Positions 19,526 to 27,985 of a stretch of DNA of 64,000 nucleotides are shown here, piece by piece. The position numbers were made by a program, and so were the translations under genes. Where the stretch lies: contig CAWJLS010000003.1 in the NCBI GenBank assembly GCA_963843755.1, forward strand, positions 124,001-188,000, given 5' to 3'. This DNA comes from CAWJLS01 sp963843755 (lineage in GTDB: Bacteria > Acidobacteriota > Thermoanaerobaculia > Multivoradales > DATKCC01). How positions within the stretch are numbered: position 1 is the stretch's first letter; every line of letters starts with the position of its first letter. Under the pieces are notes generated by a model, which saw only the letters and a program-made list of their open reading frames with translations, ran no database searches and was not told the origin of the DNA.

Positions 19526-21034
19526 TCAGCTCCACCGCTTGGGGAAGAGGCTCCGGAGCGAGCCGCCGCCGCCCTCCGCGGGCCGGAACCAGCCGACGCC
19601 CAGCGTCGCGCCGGCCCAGCGCACCAGGGCGTAGCCGGCGCCGGTCATCGCCTCCGCCTCCCGCGGGGAGACGGTCAGGTCGCCCCGCGCCACGTACGCC
19701 TCCGCCCTCTGCCGCCCGGTTGCGTCGTCGAGGCTCTCGCCGAGGTCGAGGACGTTGCGCCGCGCCCGGCCACCGAGCGCCATGGCGGCGGCGGTGGTCA
19801 GCTTCGGGTCGCGCATGCCGGCGTGGAGCACGGCCAGCCCGTAGGAGACGGGCGCGGGTTGGGCCGGCGGCGCGAGATCCGCGGACACCAGGGCCAGCGT
19901 CTTGGCGCCGTGGCGTACCAGGCGCAGGCCGTCGAACGTCTCGTCGAGGAAGCCGAACCGTTCGATCAGCGGGCCGAGCCAGCGCTCCCGGTCGACCTCC
20001 TCGAAGGCGTAGACTCTCCCGCCGCCGGGATCGCGTTCGGCCGCCTCCGATCCGCCAGGGCGGGCTGCTCCGCCAGCGCCGCCGCGCTCGAGGACCGCGA
20101 CGAAGAAGCCACCGGTGTCGTGGAGGTGGGGCCAGACCCGCAGGCAGCCGGCGAGCGACGGGTCGAACCGGACACCGTCCCAGGCGGTCAGCCCCGGCGC
20201 GCCGGCAAACCCCGCGACCCGCGCCTCGATCACCCGGAGAGCGTCGTCCCCCCGGCGTCCCTCCGCCGCGCGGACCTCCCGGAGCACCGCGTCGACCACC
20301 GCCTCGTTCTCCTCCGGCGCGTAGGTGCAGGTCGAGTAGACGATCCGGCCGCCGGGGCGGCACAGGCGGACCGCCTTGCGCAGGATCGCGGTCTGGACGG
20401 CCGCCGTCCGGCGCCGCTCCTCGTCCCCGCCCCAGGCGAGCACGCCGCTGTTCTTGCGCGAGGTCCCTTCGCAGGTGCACGGCACGTCGGCCAGCACCCG
20501 GTCGTAGAGGCCGCCGCCCTCGGGGAAGTTGGCGGCATCCCAGGCGGTGGTGGCGACGTTCACCAGGCCGATCCGGTCGAGGTTGCGGCCGACCGCGATC
20601 AGGCGGCGCCAGTCGACGTCGTTCGCCACCACCGTGCCCCGGTTCTCCATCGCCACCGCGAGCCCCGCGGTCTTGCCCCCCGGCGCCGCGCACAGGTCGA
20701 GCACCCGCTCCCCCGGCCGGGGGTCGAGGAGCACCACCGGCAAGAGGGAGACCTCTTCCTGGATGTGGTAGATGCCGGTCAGGCCCAGCAGGCCCCGCCC
20801 CGGGCTGTCCGAGGCCAGGCGGAAGGCGCCGCGGTTCCACGCCAGCGGAGTCGGCCCGTGGCCCGCGGCCGCCAGCAGCTCGCGCGCTCGCTCCGGCGTC
20901 GTCCGCAGCGTGTTGGTCCAGACCGTCGTCGGCAGCGCCCTGGCCAGGACCGAGGTGAAGGCCGGCCAGTCCTCCACCAGCGGCCGGTAGCGTTCGAGCG
21001 ACGGGTGGGGCGCGGGGAGGGCCGGCGGGGTCAC
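19526..21034 (-). CDS. rRNA/tRNA cytosine-C5 methyltransferase (RsmB/RsmF/NSUN family)
   Basis: The 502 residues have the SAM-binding motif LDLCAAPGGKTAGLAVAM, VANDVDWRRL, the motif IV cysteine in ADVPCTCEGTSRKN, and the catalytic motif VI cysteine in YSTCTYAPEENEAVVD. A C-terminal region of about 170 residues resembles the PUA-like RNA-binding part of RsmF/YebU. The target is probably a C5-methylcytosine in 16S rRNA, but the exact base cannot be told. The start is GTG 21034, overlapping the dusA stop (GTGTGA), so translation is coupled. Confidence 0.9.
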   Translation of the reverse strand: MTPPALPAPHPSLERYRPLVEDWPAFTSVLARALPTTVWTNTLRTTPERARELLAAAGHGPTPLAWNRGAFRLASDSPGRGLLGLTGIYHIQEEVSLLPVVLLDPRPGERVLDLCAAPGGKTAGLAVAMENRGTVVANDVDWRRLIAVGRNLDRIGLVNVATTAWDAANFPEGGGLYDRVLADVPCTCEGTSRKNSGVLAWGGDEERRRTAAVQTAILRKAVRLCRPGGRIVYSTCTYAPEENEAVVDAVLREVRAAEGRRGDDALRVIEARVAGFAGAPGLTAWDGVRFDPSLAGCLRVWPHLHDTGGFFVAVLERGGAGGAARPGGSEAAERDPGGGRVYAFEEVDRERWLGPLIERFGFLDETFDGLRLVRHGAKTLALVSADLAPPAQPAPVSYGLAVLHAGMRDPKLTTAAAMALGGRARRNVLDLGESLDDATGRQRAEAYVARGDLTVSPREAEAMTGAGYALVRWAGATLGVGWFRPAEGGGGSLRSLFPKRWS

Positions 21035-22158
21035 ACCCCGCTCCGGCCGGATCGTGGGGGTGTCGCGCCCGCGCCCGGCGCGGGCCGCTCGTCCAGCACC
21101 TCGGCCGGCACCTGCGCGGCGGCCTCGAGCAGCACCCGCGGGGACGCGTCCTGCGCGCGCGACGCTTCGCTCAGGTGGCGGCGCCAGGCGCGCGCCCCCG
21201 GCCGGCCGGCGAACAGGCCGAGCATGTGCCGGGCCAGGTGATGGAGAGACTGCCCCTCGGCCAGCACCCGTTCGGCATAGGGAACCATCGCCTCGATCAC
21301 CTCGCGGCGCGACGGCGGGGCGGAAGTGACGGTGCCGAAGACCTCCCGGTCGACCCGCACCAGCAGGTACGGATCGTCGTACGCGGCCCGGCCGATCATG
21401 ACCCCGTCGACGCCCCGGCGCAGGTGCTCGCCGACCTCCTCGACCGTGCGGATGCCGCCGTTGATCTCGATCTCGAGCAGCGGCCGCTCGGCCTTGAGCC
21501 GGTAGACCGCGTCGTGGCGCAGCGGCGGCACGTTGCGGTTCTCTTTCGGGCTGAGCCCGCGCAACCAGGCCTTGCGGGCATGGACCGTGAACCGGTCGCA
21601 GCCGGCGGCGGCGACCCGGTCGACGAAACGCAGCATGTCCTCGTAGCCGTCCCGATCGTCGTAGCCGATCCGGTGCTTGACGGTCACCGGGATCGACACC
21701 GCCCGGCGCATGGCGGCGACCGCCTCCGCGACCCGGTCGGGCTGCCCCATGAGCCGGACGCCGAAGTTGCCCTGCTGGACGCGCTCGCTCGGGCATCCGA
21801 CGTTGAGGTTGACCTCGTCGTAGCCCAGATCCTCGGCGCGCCGGGCGCACGCGGCGAGCAGCACCGGATCGTCGCCGCCGAGCTGGAGCGCCAGCGGCCG
21901 CTCCTCCGGCGCGTAGGCGAGCAGCCGGTCGCCGTCCCCGTGCGCCAGGGCCCAGACCGGGATCATCTCCGTGTAGAGCAGGCTCCGCCGGGTGATCCGG
22001 CGCAGGAACGCCCGGAAGTGGCGATCGGTCCGGTCCATCATCGGCGCCACCGACAGCGGCGGCGTCGGGGCGCGCGGCGTCGCCCGGACGGCCTCGCTCG
22101 GCGTGGAGCTCGGCACGGTCGTCGGCGCGGCGGTCGGATCGGTCGTCGAAACGGTCAT
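21031..22158 (-). CDS. dusA: tRNA dihydrouridine synthase DusA
   Basis: This 375-residue FMN flavoenzyme reduces uridine to dihydrouridine at tRNA positions 20/20a. DusA marks are SVAPMMDRTDRHFRAF, LYTEMI, LALQLGG, DEVNLNVGCPSERVQQGNFG (catalytic Cys), KHRIGYDD, VHARKAWLRGLSPKENR, INGGI and VMIGRAAYDDPYLL. ATG 22158 was chosen because a Thr/Pro-rich stretch of about 30 residues separates it from the conserved SVAPMMD and upstream sequence has no homology. It is first in the dusA - m5C methyltransferase - vanZ-like unit and divergent from the lipoprotein gene. Confidence 0.95.
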   Translation of the reverse strand: MTVSTTDPTAAPTTVPSSTPSEAVRATPRAPTPPLSVAPMMDRTDRHFRAFLRRITRRSLLYTEMIPVWALAHGDGDRLLAYAPEERPLALQLGGDDPVLLAACARRAEDLGYDEVNLNVGCPSERVQQGNFGVRLMGQPDRVAEAVAAMRRAVSIPVTVKHRIGYDDRDGYEDMLRFVDRVAAAGCDRFTVHARKAWLRGLSPKENRNVPPLRHDAVYRLKAERPLLEIEINGGIRTVEEVGEHLRRGVDGVMIGRAAYDDPYLLVRVDREVFGTVTSAPPSRREVIEAMVPYAERVLAEGQSLHHLARHMLGLFAGRPGARAWRRHLSEASRAQDASPRVLLEAAAQVPAEVLDERPAPGAGATPPRSGRSGV

Positions 22159-22213
22159 GCTCGTCGGTCCCCACCCCTCAACGCGCGGGGCCTGCGGCCC
22201 CTTCCCGGTGCGG

Positions 22214-22219
22214 TAGGCT
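22214..22219 (+). promoter_or_regulatory. Predicted leaderless -10 box of the lipoprotein gene
   Basis: TAGGCT, 9 nt before ATG 22229, with no Shine-Dalgarno sequence between. Confidence 0.45.
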
Positions 22220-22228
22220 AGCCGGCCC

Positions 22229-23506
22229 ATGAGCCGCTCCATCCGCCGCGCGATCGCCCTGCTCGCCCTGACCCCGGCCCTCCTGCTGACCGCCTGCAAC
22301 AGCTTCGGCTCCCACGCCGTGCGTTCGGCCCGGTTCCCGTACAACGAGGCCCTGGCCCGCACCTCCAACGAACAGCTCCTGCTCAACCTGGTGCGGCTGC
22401 GCTACCGGGACACGCCGTACTTCCTGCAGGAGACCAGCCTGACCACCCAGTACCACCTCTCGGGCGCCGCGAGCAGCGCGGTGACGGTGGTCCGGGGAGG
22501 AAAGAACGAGGCCTCGGCCGGCGGCGGCGTCGGCATCTCCGAGACGCCGACGGTCAATTACATCCCGCTCCAGGGCGAGGAGTTCGTCAAGCAGCTCATG
22601 GGGCGCATCCGGCTGGAGGACGTGATGCTGCTGCCCCAGTCGGGCTGGAGCATCGAGCGTGTGCTCCGCCTGACGGTCGACCGCATGGTCGGCATCCCGA
22701 ACGCGCCCAGCACGACCGGACCGACCCCCGCCTACCGCCCCCACTTCCGCGACTTCAACAACCTCGCCTGCCGGCTCCGCCGCCTCCAAGTCCAGGGCCG
22801 CCTGGAGCTCGAGGCGGTGCGGTTCGAGGGTGACGGCTCCCACGACCCCCACCGGGCGTCGGACGACGACGAGTACCTCTACTTCCTGGAGCTGGTCTCC
22901 CACCCGCGCTACGGCCGGCCGGCCGCCGAGATCCACATCGACTGCGGCACCGGCGACTCCCCCTGGTCGAAGGTGACGGACGACGCCGAGGCCGTGCTCC
23001 AGGCGTTCGCCGTCCCGGCCGAAGGGGCCGAGGCCGAAGCCGAGGCGGAGGCGAAGGCCCGGGGGACGGCCGGCCACGCCGTCCGCCTGCTGCTCGATGG
23101 CGACGAGCCCGGCCCGGCCGCCGGCCACGGCCTGCCCCTCGTCACCCGCTCGCTGATGGGCATCCTCTACTACCTCTCCCAGGGGGTCGAGGTGCCGGAC
23201 GAGGATCTCACCCGCCACCTGGCGGTCGCCACCTCCGCGCCGGTCGACGGTGGCGACCCGGGACGGACCGAGAGCTGGGGCAACGAGCTCTACGACGGCT
23301 TCTTCCGGGTGCGGGTGGCCGACGAGCGGCCGCCCGACGGCGACGTCTTCCTCGAAGTTCCCTACCGCGGGCACTGGTTCTACATCCCGGACGACGACCT
23401 CGAGACCAAGAGCACCTGGGGCCTGCTCGCCCAGCTCGTCTCGCTCCAGGCCGGCGGTGACGCCAGGGGCCTGGTGCCGGCGCTCACCCTCAGCGCGGGG
23501 AGCTGA
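22229..23506 (+). CDS. Predicted lipoprotein of unknown function
   Basis: The 425 residues begin with a lipoprotein signal peptide (RRAIALLALTPALLLTAC, lipobox LTAC, acylated Cys24). Just after it is a conserved-looking motif NEALARTSNEQLLLNLVRLRYRDTPYFLQ (residues about 39-67), seen in hypothetical lipoproteins of several Proteobacteria. The rest is mixed, with an acidic repeat AEAEAEAEAKA around residues 270-280 and a final segment EVPYRGHWFYIPDDDLETKSTW. It should be anchored in the outer membrane facing the periplasm. No enzyme motif is visible. Its last 17 nt overlap the convergent yihY-like gene. Confidence 0.75.
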   Translation: MSRSIRRAIALLALTPALLLTACNSFGSHAVRSARFPYNEALARTSNEQLLLNLVRLRYRDTPYFLQETSLTTQYHLSGAASSAVTVVRGGKNEASAGGGVGISETPTVNYIPLQGEEFVKQLMGRIRLEDVMLLPQSGWSIERVLRLTVDRMVGIPNAPSTTGPTPAYRPHFRDFNNLACRLRRLQVQGRLELEAVRFEGDGSHDPHRASDDDEYLYFLELVSHPRYGRPAAEIHIDCGTGDSPWSKVTDDAEAVLQAFAVPAEGAEAEAEAEAKARGTAGHAVRLLLDGDEPGPAAGHGLPLVTRSLMGILYYLSQGVEVPDEDLTRHLAVATSAPVDGGDPGRTESWGNELYDGFFRVRVADERPPDGDVFLEVPYRGHWFYIPDDDLETKSTWGLLAQLVSLQAGGDARGLVPALTLSAGS

Positions 23507-24353
23507 CCTCCCGCGGCGGCGGCTGGCCGACCTCCCAGTCCGGGTCCCACCGCTGCTCGAGCGTGGCCGCCACCTCCCCACCGGCGAGCATCGCCAGCGC
23601 CGTCAGGTAGAGCCACACCAGCAGCACCATGATGCCGCCGAAGATGCCGTAGGTCCGGTCGTAGCTGCCGAAGTGGCGGACGTACACCTGGAACCCCCAG
23701 GTGGCGAGGAGCCAGAGCCCGGTGCCGACCCCCGCGCCGATCAGCGCCGGCAGCGCCGCCCCCCGCTGCTTGCGGTCCGGCAGCAGCCAGAAGACCACCC
23801 ACATCAGAAGCACCAGCAGGACCGTCGCGAGCGGCCACCGGAGGATCCTCCAGGCATCACCCAGCCCGACCAGGTCCAGCAGCCGCGGGCCGGAGAGCAG
23901 GGCGACGGCGTTGCCCACCAGCAGCACGGAGCTGGCGAGGACAGCCACCAGCGCGAGCAGGCGGCGCAGCCACCAGGGCCGGCTCTCCTCGATGTCGAAC
24001 ATGCGGTTGAGCCCGTCGGTGACCGCCACGAAGACGTTCGACGAGGACCAGAAGGTGAACAGGATGCTGAACGAAAGGATGCCCGGCCGGGTCTCCCCCG
24101 TCACCTCGCGGACGAAACGCTGGAGGTAGCTCGCCGCGTCGCCCGGCAGGAGCACGCGGAGCTGGCCGGTGATCCACTCGAAGGCCCGGTCGCCGCCGAA
24201 GATCCCGGTCAGGGCGAAGATCGCCAGCAGGGCCGGGAAGAGCGACAGGAAGAAGTAGTACGCCGCGCGCGCCGCCTCCGCGGTCAGGCGGTCGGCGATC
24301 GCCTCGCGGACGATGGTGCGGAGGATCTCCCAGAGGGTTTCGAGGCTCTTCAT
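23490..24353 (-). CDS. YihY/BrkB family inner-membrane protein
   Basis: The 287 residues contain six hydrophobic helices and the family pattern: AARAAYYFFLSLFPALLAIFALTG, FWSSSNVFVAVTDGLNRMFDIEE, RPWWLRRLLALVAVL and the C-terminal YGIFGGIMVLLVWLYLTALAMLAGGEVAATLE. YihY was formerly taken for RNase BN, which was wrong; the function is a probable transporter or envelope factor. ATG 24353 lies just before the conserved start. It converges on the lipoprotein gene and diverges from the DHODH gene. Confidence 0.9.
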   Translation of the reverse strand: MKSLETLWEILRTIVREAIADRLTAEAARAAYYFFLSLFPALLAIFALTGIFGGDRAFEWITGQLRVLLPGDAASYLQRFVREVTGETRPGILSFSILFTFWSSSNVFVAVTDGLNRMFDIEESRPWWLRRLLALVAVLASSVLLVGNAVALLSGPRLLDLVGLGDAWRILRWPLATVLLVLLMWVVFWLLPDRKQRGAALPALIGAGVGTGLWLLATWGFQVYVRHFGSYDRTYGIFGGIMVLLVWLYLTALAMLAGGEVAATLEQRWDPDWEVGQPPPREVSSPR

Positions 24354-24445
24354 CACGTCTGCTCCAGCCCGATGCACAGCGAGTGCCGGCGCGCGCGAAT
24401 CCCGAGGCCCGGATCCGCCGCGGTTCGATAGACTCACCCGCGCGA

Positions 24446-25693
24446 ATGCGCCCCTCCGCCCTCCTCGCCCGCACCGACCGGCTCCTGCGTCCCGTGGTCG
24501 TTCGGCTGCCCGGAGGCCTCGCCACGCGGCTCTACTCGGCCGGGCGCGACCGCTTCCTGAAGCAGCTCGTCGCCGAAGGGGCGGCGCTCGCGCCGAGCGC
24601 GCCGCCGCCGGAGCTCGCCCGGACCCTCTGGGGCATCCGCTTCCGCTCCCCCCTGGGCAACGCCGCCGGAATGTTCAAGAACGGCCAGGGGTACCGGCTC
24701 TGCGCCAACCAGGGCGCGGGCTACTACCTCGCCGGCACCACCACCGCCCACCCGCGGCCGGGCAACCACGAGGCCGGGGTCACCCGCCCCTTCGCCCCCT
24801 ACCCCCGCTCCGGCGCCGCCTCCAACTGGCTCGGCCTGCCCAACGACGGCCACGCCGCGGTCGCCGAGCGGCTGGCGCGGGTGGTCCGGGACGAACGGGT
24901 CGACGGCTGCCCGATCGGCGCCAGCCTGGCGGCCTCCCCCGGCGAGGACGAGGCGGACCAGATCGCCGGCCTGCTCGACGGCCTGAAGCGCTACGCCGAC
25001 GCCGGCGTCGACTTCCTCGAGATCAACGAGAGCTGCCCCAATACAGAGAATCCGGAGGACGCGGCGGTCCAGGCCGGGGCCGGCCGGAGCGGCGCCGACC
25101 CGCTCACCGGCCTGCGGCGGCGCCTGGAACGGATCGCCGAAGGCTTCCTGGCCTCTTCAGGGTCGGCAGGACCGGCCCGAACGGGATCGGCCGAGACGGG
25201 ATCAGCCGAGACAGGCTCGGGTAAGGGCCGCCCGCCGGTCCTCGTCAAGCTCTCCGTCGACACCGACCCGGGCCAGATCCCCCACCTGGTCGCCCTCCTC
25301 CGCGAGCTCGGCTACGCCGGCGTCGACTTCGGCAACACCTCCACCGCCTACGCCGCCCTGCGCCCCGCCATCGCCCCCGCCGAGCGCCGCCTCTACGACC
25401 GCTTCACCGGCAGCTTCGGCGGCGGCGTCAGCGGCCGGCCGCTCAAGCAGACCTCCCTCGCCCTCGCGCGCGCCGCGGCGCAGGCGGCCGAGGCGTCCGG
25501 CCGAGCCGGAGCGGCCGGGGAGCTCCACGTCCTCCGCACCGGCGGTATCGAGACCGCCGCCGACCTCGCCGCCTCCGAGCGCGCCGGCATCGCCCTCGAC
25601 GGCTGGTTCACCGGCTACTTCGAAGCCTTCAGCGAGCACGGGCACGGGGTGTACCGGGTGCTCTACGAGGAGTGGCTGGGCGCTTCGCGCTGA
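24446..25693 (+). CDS. pyrD: Dihydroorotate dehydrogenase family protein (PyrD-like)
   Basis: The 415 residues are FMN-dependent TIM-barrel: LGNAAGMFKNGQGY, YYLAGTTTAHPRPGN, SNWLGLPNDG, LEINESCPNTE, PPVLVKLSVD, VDFGNTSTAYA, VSGRPLKQTSLALAR and VLRTGGIETAADL. It should oxidise dihydroorotate to orotate in pyrimidine synthesis. Class 2 (quinone-linked) enzymes have Ser-Pro-Asn at the catalytic-base position; here it is Cys-Pro-Asn, as in class 1. The N-terminal helix region resembles class 2. A linker at residues 235-260 is low-complexity and encoded by a 15-bp direct repeat (25193-25222). Class assignment is therefore open. A TAGACT box (24429-24434) lies 11 nt before ATG 24446. Confidence 0.82.
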   Translation: MRPSALLARTDRLLRPVVVRLPGGLATRLYSAGRDRFLKQLVAEGAALAPSAPPPELARTLWGIRFRSPLGNAAGMFKNGQGYRLCANQGAGYYLAGTTTAHPRPGNHEAGVTRPFAPYPRSGAASNWLGLPNDGHAAVAERLARVVRDERVDGCPIGASLAASPGEDEADQIAGLLDGLKRYADAGVDFLEINESCPNTENPEDAAVQAGAGRSGADPLTGLRRRLERIAEGFLASSGSAGPARTGSAETGSAETGSGKGRPPVLVKLSVDTDPGQIPHLVALLRELGYAGVDFGNTSTAYAALRPAIAPAERRLYDRFTGSFGGGVSGRPLKQTSLALARAAAQAAEASGRAGAAGELHVLRTGGIETAADLAASERAGIALDGWFTGYFEAFSEHGHGVYRVLYEEWLGASR

Positions 25694-25763
25694 GACGGCT
25701 GACAGTCTCTGTCGGGATCTGGCGGGATTCCGAGCAAGGTCCGGCCGCTCGAGTCCCCCGGGA

Positions 25764-26048
25764 TCACGGCGGCTGCCGGGACTCGAGCTTCTTGTAGACC
25801 TCGGAGCGATGACCGATTCGCAGCACCCACAGCTCGTGCTGACGCATGGTGAAGACGACCCGCCAGGGGCCGACCCGAAGAGACCAGAGGCCGGCGCGGG
25901 TGTAGGCGAGAGGTTTGGCGAGCTGCTCGGGCTGCTCCGTCAGCATGCGCTCGATGGACGCGCGGATGCGGCGCCGCGTCGGCGGATCGAGCCTCGGAAT
26001 GTCCTCGCTGACGACCTTGGGGTGGTAGGTGAGAGCGAAGCCGGGCAC
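25764..26048 (-). CDS. RelE/ParE-family toxin of a type II toxin-antitoxin pair
   Basis: The 94 residues match the RelE/ParE fold: YHPKVVSEDIPRLD, RIRASIERML, GLWSLRVGPWRVVFTM and VLRIGHRSEVYKKL. RelE-type toxins cut mRNA on the ribosome and ParE-type toxins attack gyrase; the sequence does not tell which applies. It follows the antitoxin by 11 bp on the same strand, the usual order for a co-transcribed, antitoxin-first operon. Confidence 0.88.
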   Translation of the reverse strand: MPGFALTYHPKVVSEDIPRLDPPTRRRIRASIERMLTEQPEQLAKPLAYTRAGLWSLRVGPWRVVFTMRQHELWVLRIGHRSEVYKKLESRQPP

Positions 26049-26059
26049 AGGCGCTCAGC

Positions 26060-26287
26060 CTATTTCCACGCGTCGTCGTGAGACACGGCGCGCGACCGGT
26101 CGAAGCTCTCCAACCGCTCCTCCCCTTCCGCCGCCCAGAAGCGCTCCTCGTCTTCCGCGTACTGCTTGGCCAGGATCTCCCTGACCACGAGGGATACGGA
26201 ACGTCCCTCCTGCTCAGAGCGGCGCCGCAGCCAGGCGGCAAGCTCTTCGTCGACAACGGCGCTGATGCGTGGGTTGGTCGCGGGCAT
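26060..26287 (-). CDS. Ribbon-helix-helix (CopG-like) antitoxin
   Basis: The 75 residues start with a probable ribbon-helix-helix DNA-binding part (PRISAVVDEELAAWLRRRSEQEGRSVSLVVREILAKQY). An acidic, Arg-rich C-terminal tail follows, expected to wrap the toxin. ATG 26287 has GGAGG about 8 nt upstream. A palindrome GCACTAGTGC and a TACACT box lie just upstream and fit autoregulation. Confidence 0.85.
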   Translation of the reverse strand: MPATNPRISAVVDEELAAWLRRRSEQEGRSVSLVVREILAKQYAEDEERFWAAEGEERLESFDRSRAVSHDDAWK

Positions 26288-26304
26288 GGCAGGCCTCCAG
26301 TCCG

Positions 26305-26320
26305 AGTGTAGCACTAGTGC
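26305..26320 (-). promoter_or_regulatory. Promoter/operator of the toxin-antitoxin operon
   Basis: On the minus strand the perfect palindrome GCACTAGTGC (26311-26320) directly abuts a TACACT -10 box (26305-26310), 17 nt before the antitoxin ATG. A repressor bound here would block the promoter. Inference from position. Confidence 0.5.
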
Positions 26321-26382
26321 AGCACGTTGGGCAGGGCGAACCGCCGGGGCCTGGATGGGGTGCGCGGGCGGGACCACCGGTC

Positions 26383-26539
26383 GGTCGGCGGGACCGGGGG
26401 CCCCGGGGGTGCTCGACGCCCGCGCCCACGTCGGCCACGCGTGGTGCCGATCGTCGGTCGCGGGCGCTCGGGCAGGCGAGCACCCCGCCCCGGAGTCGTT
26501 TCATGGGAGCCGGCCCCCGGGGCACCGGCCCCGCCGACC
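26383..26539 (+). repeat. Structured palindromic repeat, copy A (157 bp)
   Basis: The arms begin GGTCGGCGGGACCGG and end with their near-complement (CCGGCCCCGCCGACC), with about three mismatches or bulges over 27 bp. Inside are the family core blocks: GTGCTCGACGCCCGCGCCCA (26409-26428), TCGCGGGCGCTCG then CAGGCGAGCAC (26458-26482), and GAGCCGGCCCCCG. GTGCTCG pairs with CGAGCAC and GCCCGCG with CGCGGGC, giving nested stems. The apex contains its own stem (TCGGC/GCCGA). It fills most of the gap between the antitoxin and the 26578 gene. Confidence 0.85.
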
Positions 26540-26577
26540 GCTCGCGGCTTCCGCCACCCGTCCCTCCCTGCCTCCGC

Positions 26578-27081
26578 CTACCCGGAGACTCTCTCCACCG
26601 GCGGCGGCCCTGAGTCCACCGGAGCGGGCGCCCCCTGCTCCGCCACCGACCCGACAGCTCCGGAGAGCAGGAGGAACCTGGACGCGGAGCCGGCGGCCAG
26701 CCCGAGGAGCGAGAGCCAGTAGCCGGCCCCGAACTCCAGCACGATGAGGCTGTTGCCCTGCTGGGCGGCGTCGTTCCGCAGCTTCAACTGGAGGAGCAGC
26801 AGGAAGACGAACGCCATGCTACCCATCAGGCCCGCGGCGAACGAGCCCTGCCGCGTCTTGTTGAAGCTCACGGCCAGGGAGATCGCCGCCGCCACGAACG
26901 CCAGCACCGCCATCAGCGAGAAGCCGACCGCCTGCCCCTGCACCTCGGTCCCCGTGACGAGCTGGACGCCGGTGAGCGTGGCACGGCCGCCCGGACACGA
27001 CATGGTGACGAAGGGGAGGAAGAAGCAGAACAGGGCGAAGCCGAAGAGCGCCGGCGAGAGCTTCTTGATCGGGTGGTTCAT
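26578..27081 (-). CDS. Small membrane protein of unknown function
   Basis: The 167 residues have four hydrophobic segments (LFGFALFCFFLPFVTMSC, VGFSLMAVLAFVAAAISLAV, LMGSMAFVFLLLLQLKL, YWLSLLGLAAGSASRFLLL) and a Pro-rich, probably cytoplasmic tail. The Cys-Pro-Gly after the first helix is the only cysteine motif and is not a lipobox. I do not recognise the family. It lies 67 bp downstream of rsmE on the same strand. Confidence 0.7.
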   Translation of the reverse strand: MNHPIKKLSPALFGFALFCFFLPFVTMSCPGGRATLTGVQLVTGTEVQGQAVGFSLMAVLAFVAAAISLAVSFNKTRQGSFAAGLMGSMAFVFLLLLQLKLRNDAAQQGNSLIVLEFGAGYWLSLLGLAAGSASRFLLLSGAVGSVAEQGAPAPVDSGPPPVERVSG

Positions 27082-27148
27082 CGTTCCCTGCCTTTCGATG
27101 GTTGGGGTGAGCTGCCTGAAGGAACAGACACCCCCGACCGGAAAAGGT

Positions 27149-27985
27149 TCAGGAACGGTTGAGCAACACCTGAAGCTGGCCGACCGCGACGGCGACCGCG
27201 GCCTCGCTGGTCAGGATCCACGGGCCGAGGGAGACGGGACGGAAGCCGGCGCGGTCGAAGCTGCCGAGCTCGTCCTCGATCCAGCCACCCTCGGGGCCGA
27301 TGGCGAGGAGCGGGCGTCCGTCTTGAGCCGACGGTGGCGGCGGTGGCGGCGCCCCCGTCGACCCCGGCTCTGCCACTTGGCCGTCGTCCGAGCCGGTCGA
27401 GGCACCGACCCACGCGGAGAGGGCCGAGGGACCGAGCGGCGACGCGCCGGGCTGGGCCAGCAGGCGGGGGCGAACTGGCGGCTCCGAGTCGAACCGTTCG
27501 AGGAACGGCACGAACAGGCGGTGCACCGCGACCTCCGGCAGGCGGCTGGTGCCTCCCTGCTCGGCGCCGAGGCGGAGCTCGCGCTCGATCGCCGCCGGCT
27601 CGAGGACCGGCGAGGAGAAGTAGCTCTTCTCCACCCGCCAGGCGTTGACCAGGTCGAGCCGGCCGACGCCGAGAGCAGCGCAGAGGCGGAGGATGCGGCG
27701 GAGAGCTTTCGGTCGCGGGAGAGCCAGGATCAGGTCGGCAAGCGGGGGCGAGGGGGTGGTCCAGGGACCTTCGAGGATCAGATCGACCCTCTCTCCGCCG
27801 ACCCCATCGACTCCGCCGACCGCGGTCACCCGGGCGGTGCCGATCCCCCGGCCGAGCACTCCGGCCCGGAGCCGGCGCCCGGCAGCGACGCTCAACACCC
27901 GCCGCAGGTGGTCCGCCCGGCGGCCGGTCAGGCGCACCGAGCCGCCGGCTCCGACCTCGCCCGGATCGAGCAGGAGGAGGTTCAC
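27149..27985 (-). CDS. rsmE: 16S rRNA m3U1498 methyltransferase RsmE
   Basis: The 278 residues have an N-terminal PUA-like part (LTGRRADHLRRVLSVAAGRRL) and a C-terminal SPOUT methyltransferase with the trefoil-knot motifs LLAIGPEGGWIEDEL and SLGPWILTSEAAVAVAVGQLQ. The usual RTETA is ILTSEAA here. An insert of about 45 residues, rich in Ser/Gly/Pro (GASTGSDDGQVAEPGSTGAP and a run of six prolines), interrupts the domain before GPEGG. The start is GTG 27985, overlapping the hflX stop by 4 nt. Confidence 0.92.
   Translation of the reverse strand: MNLLLLDPGEVGAGGSVRLTGRRADHLRRVLSVAAGRRLRAGVLGRGIGTARVTAVGGVDGVGGERVDLILEGPWTTPSPPLADLILALPRPKALRRILRLCAALGVGRLDLVNAWRVEKSYFSSPVLEPAAIERELRLGAEQGGTSRLPEVAVHRLFVPFLERFDSEPPVRPRLLAQPGASPLGPSALSAWVGASTGSDDGQVAEPGSTGAPPPPPPSAQDGRPLLAIGPEGGWIEDELGSFDRAGFRPVSLGPWILTSEAAVAVAVGQLQVLLNRS

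Noticed and set aside
26288..26577. Open frames with repeated GARAGEH / LDARAH-like translations here and at 29.8-30.3 kb
   Set aside because: The shared peptides come from the structured DNA repeat read in different frames, not from a protein family.
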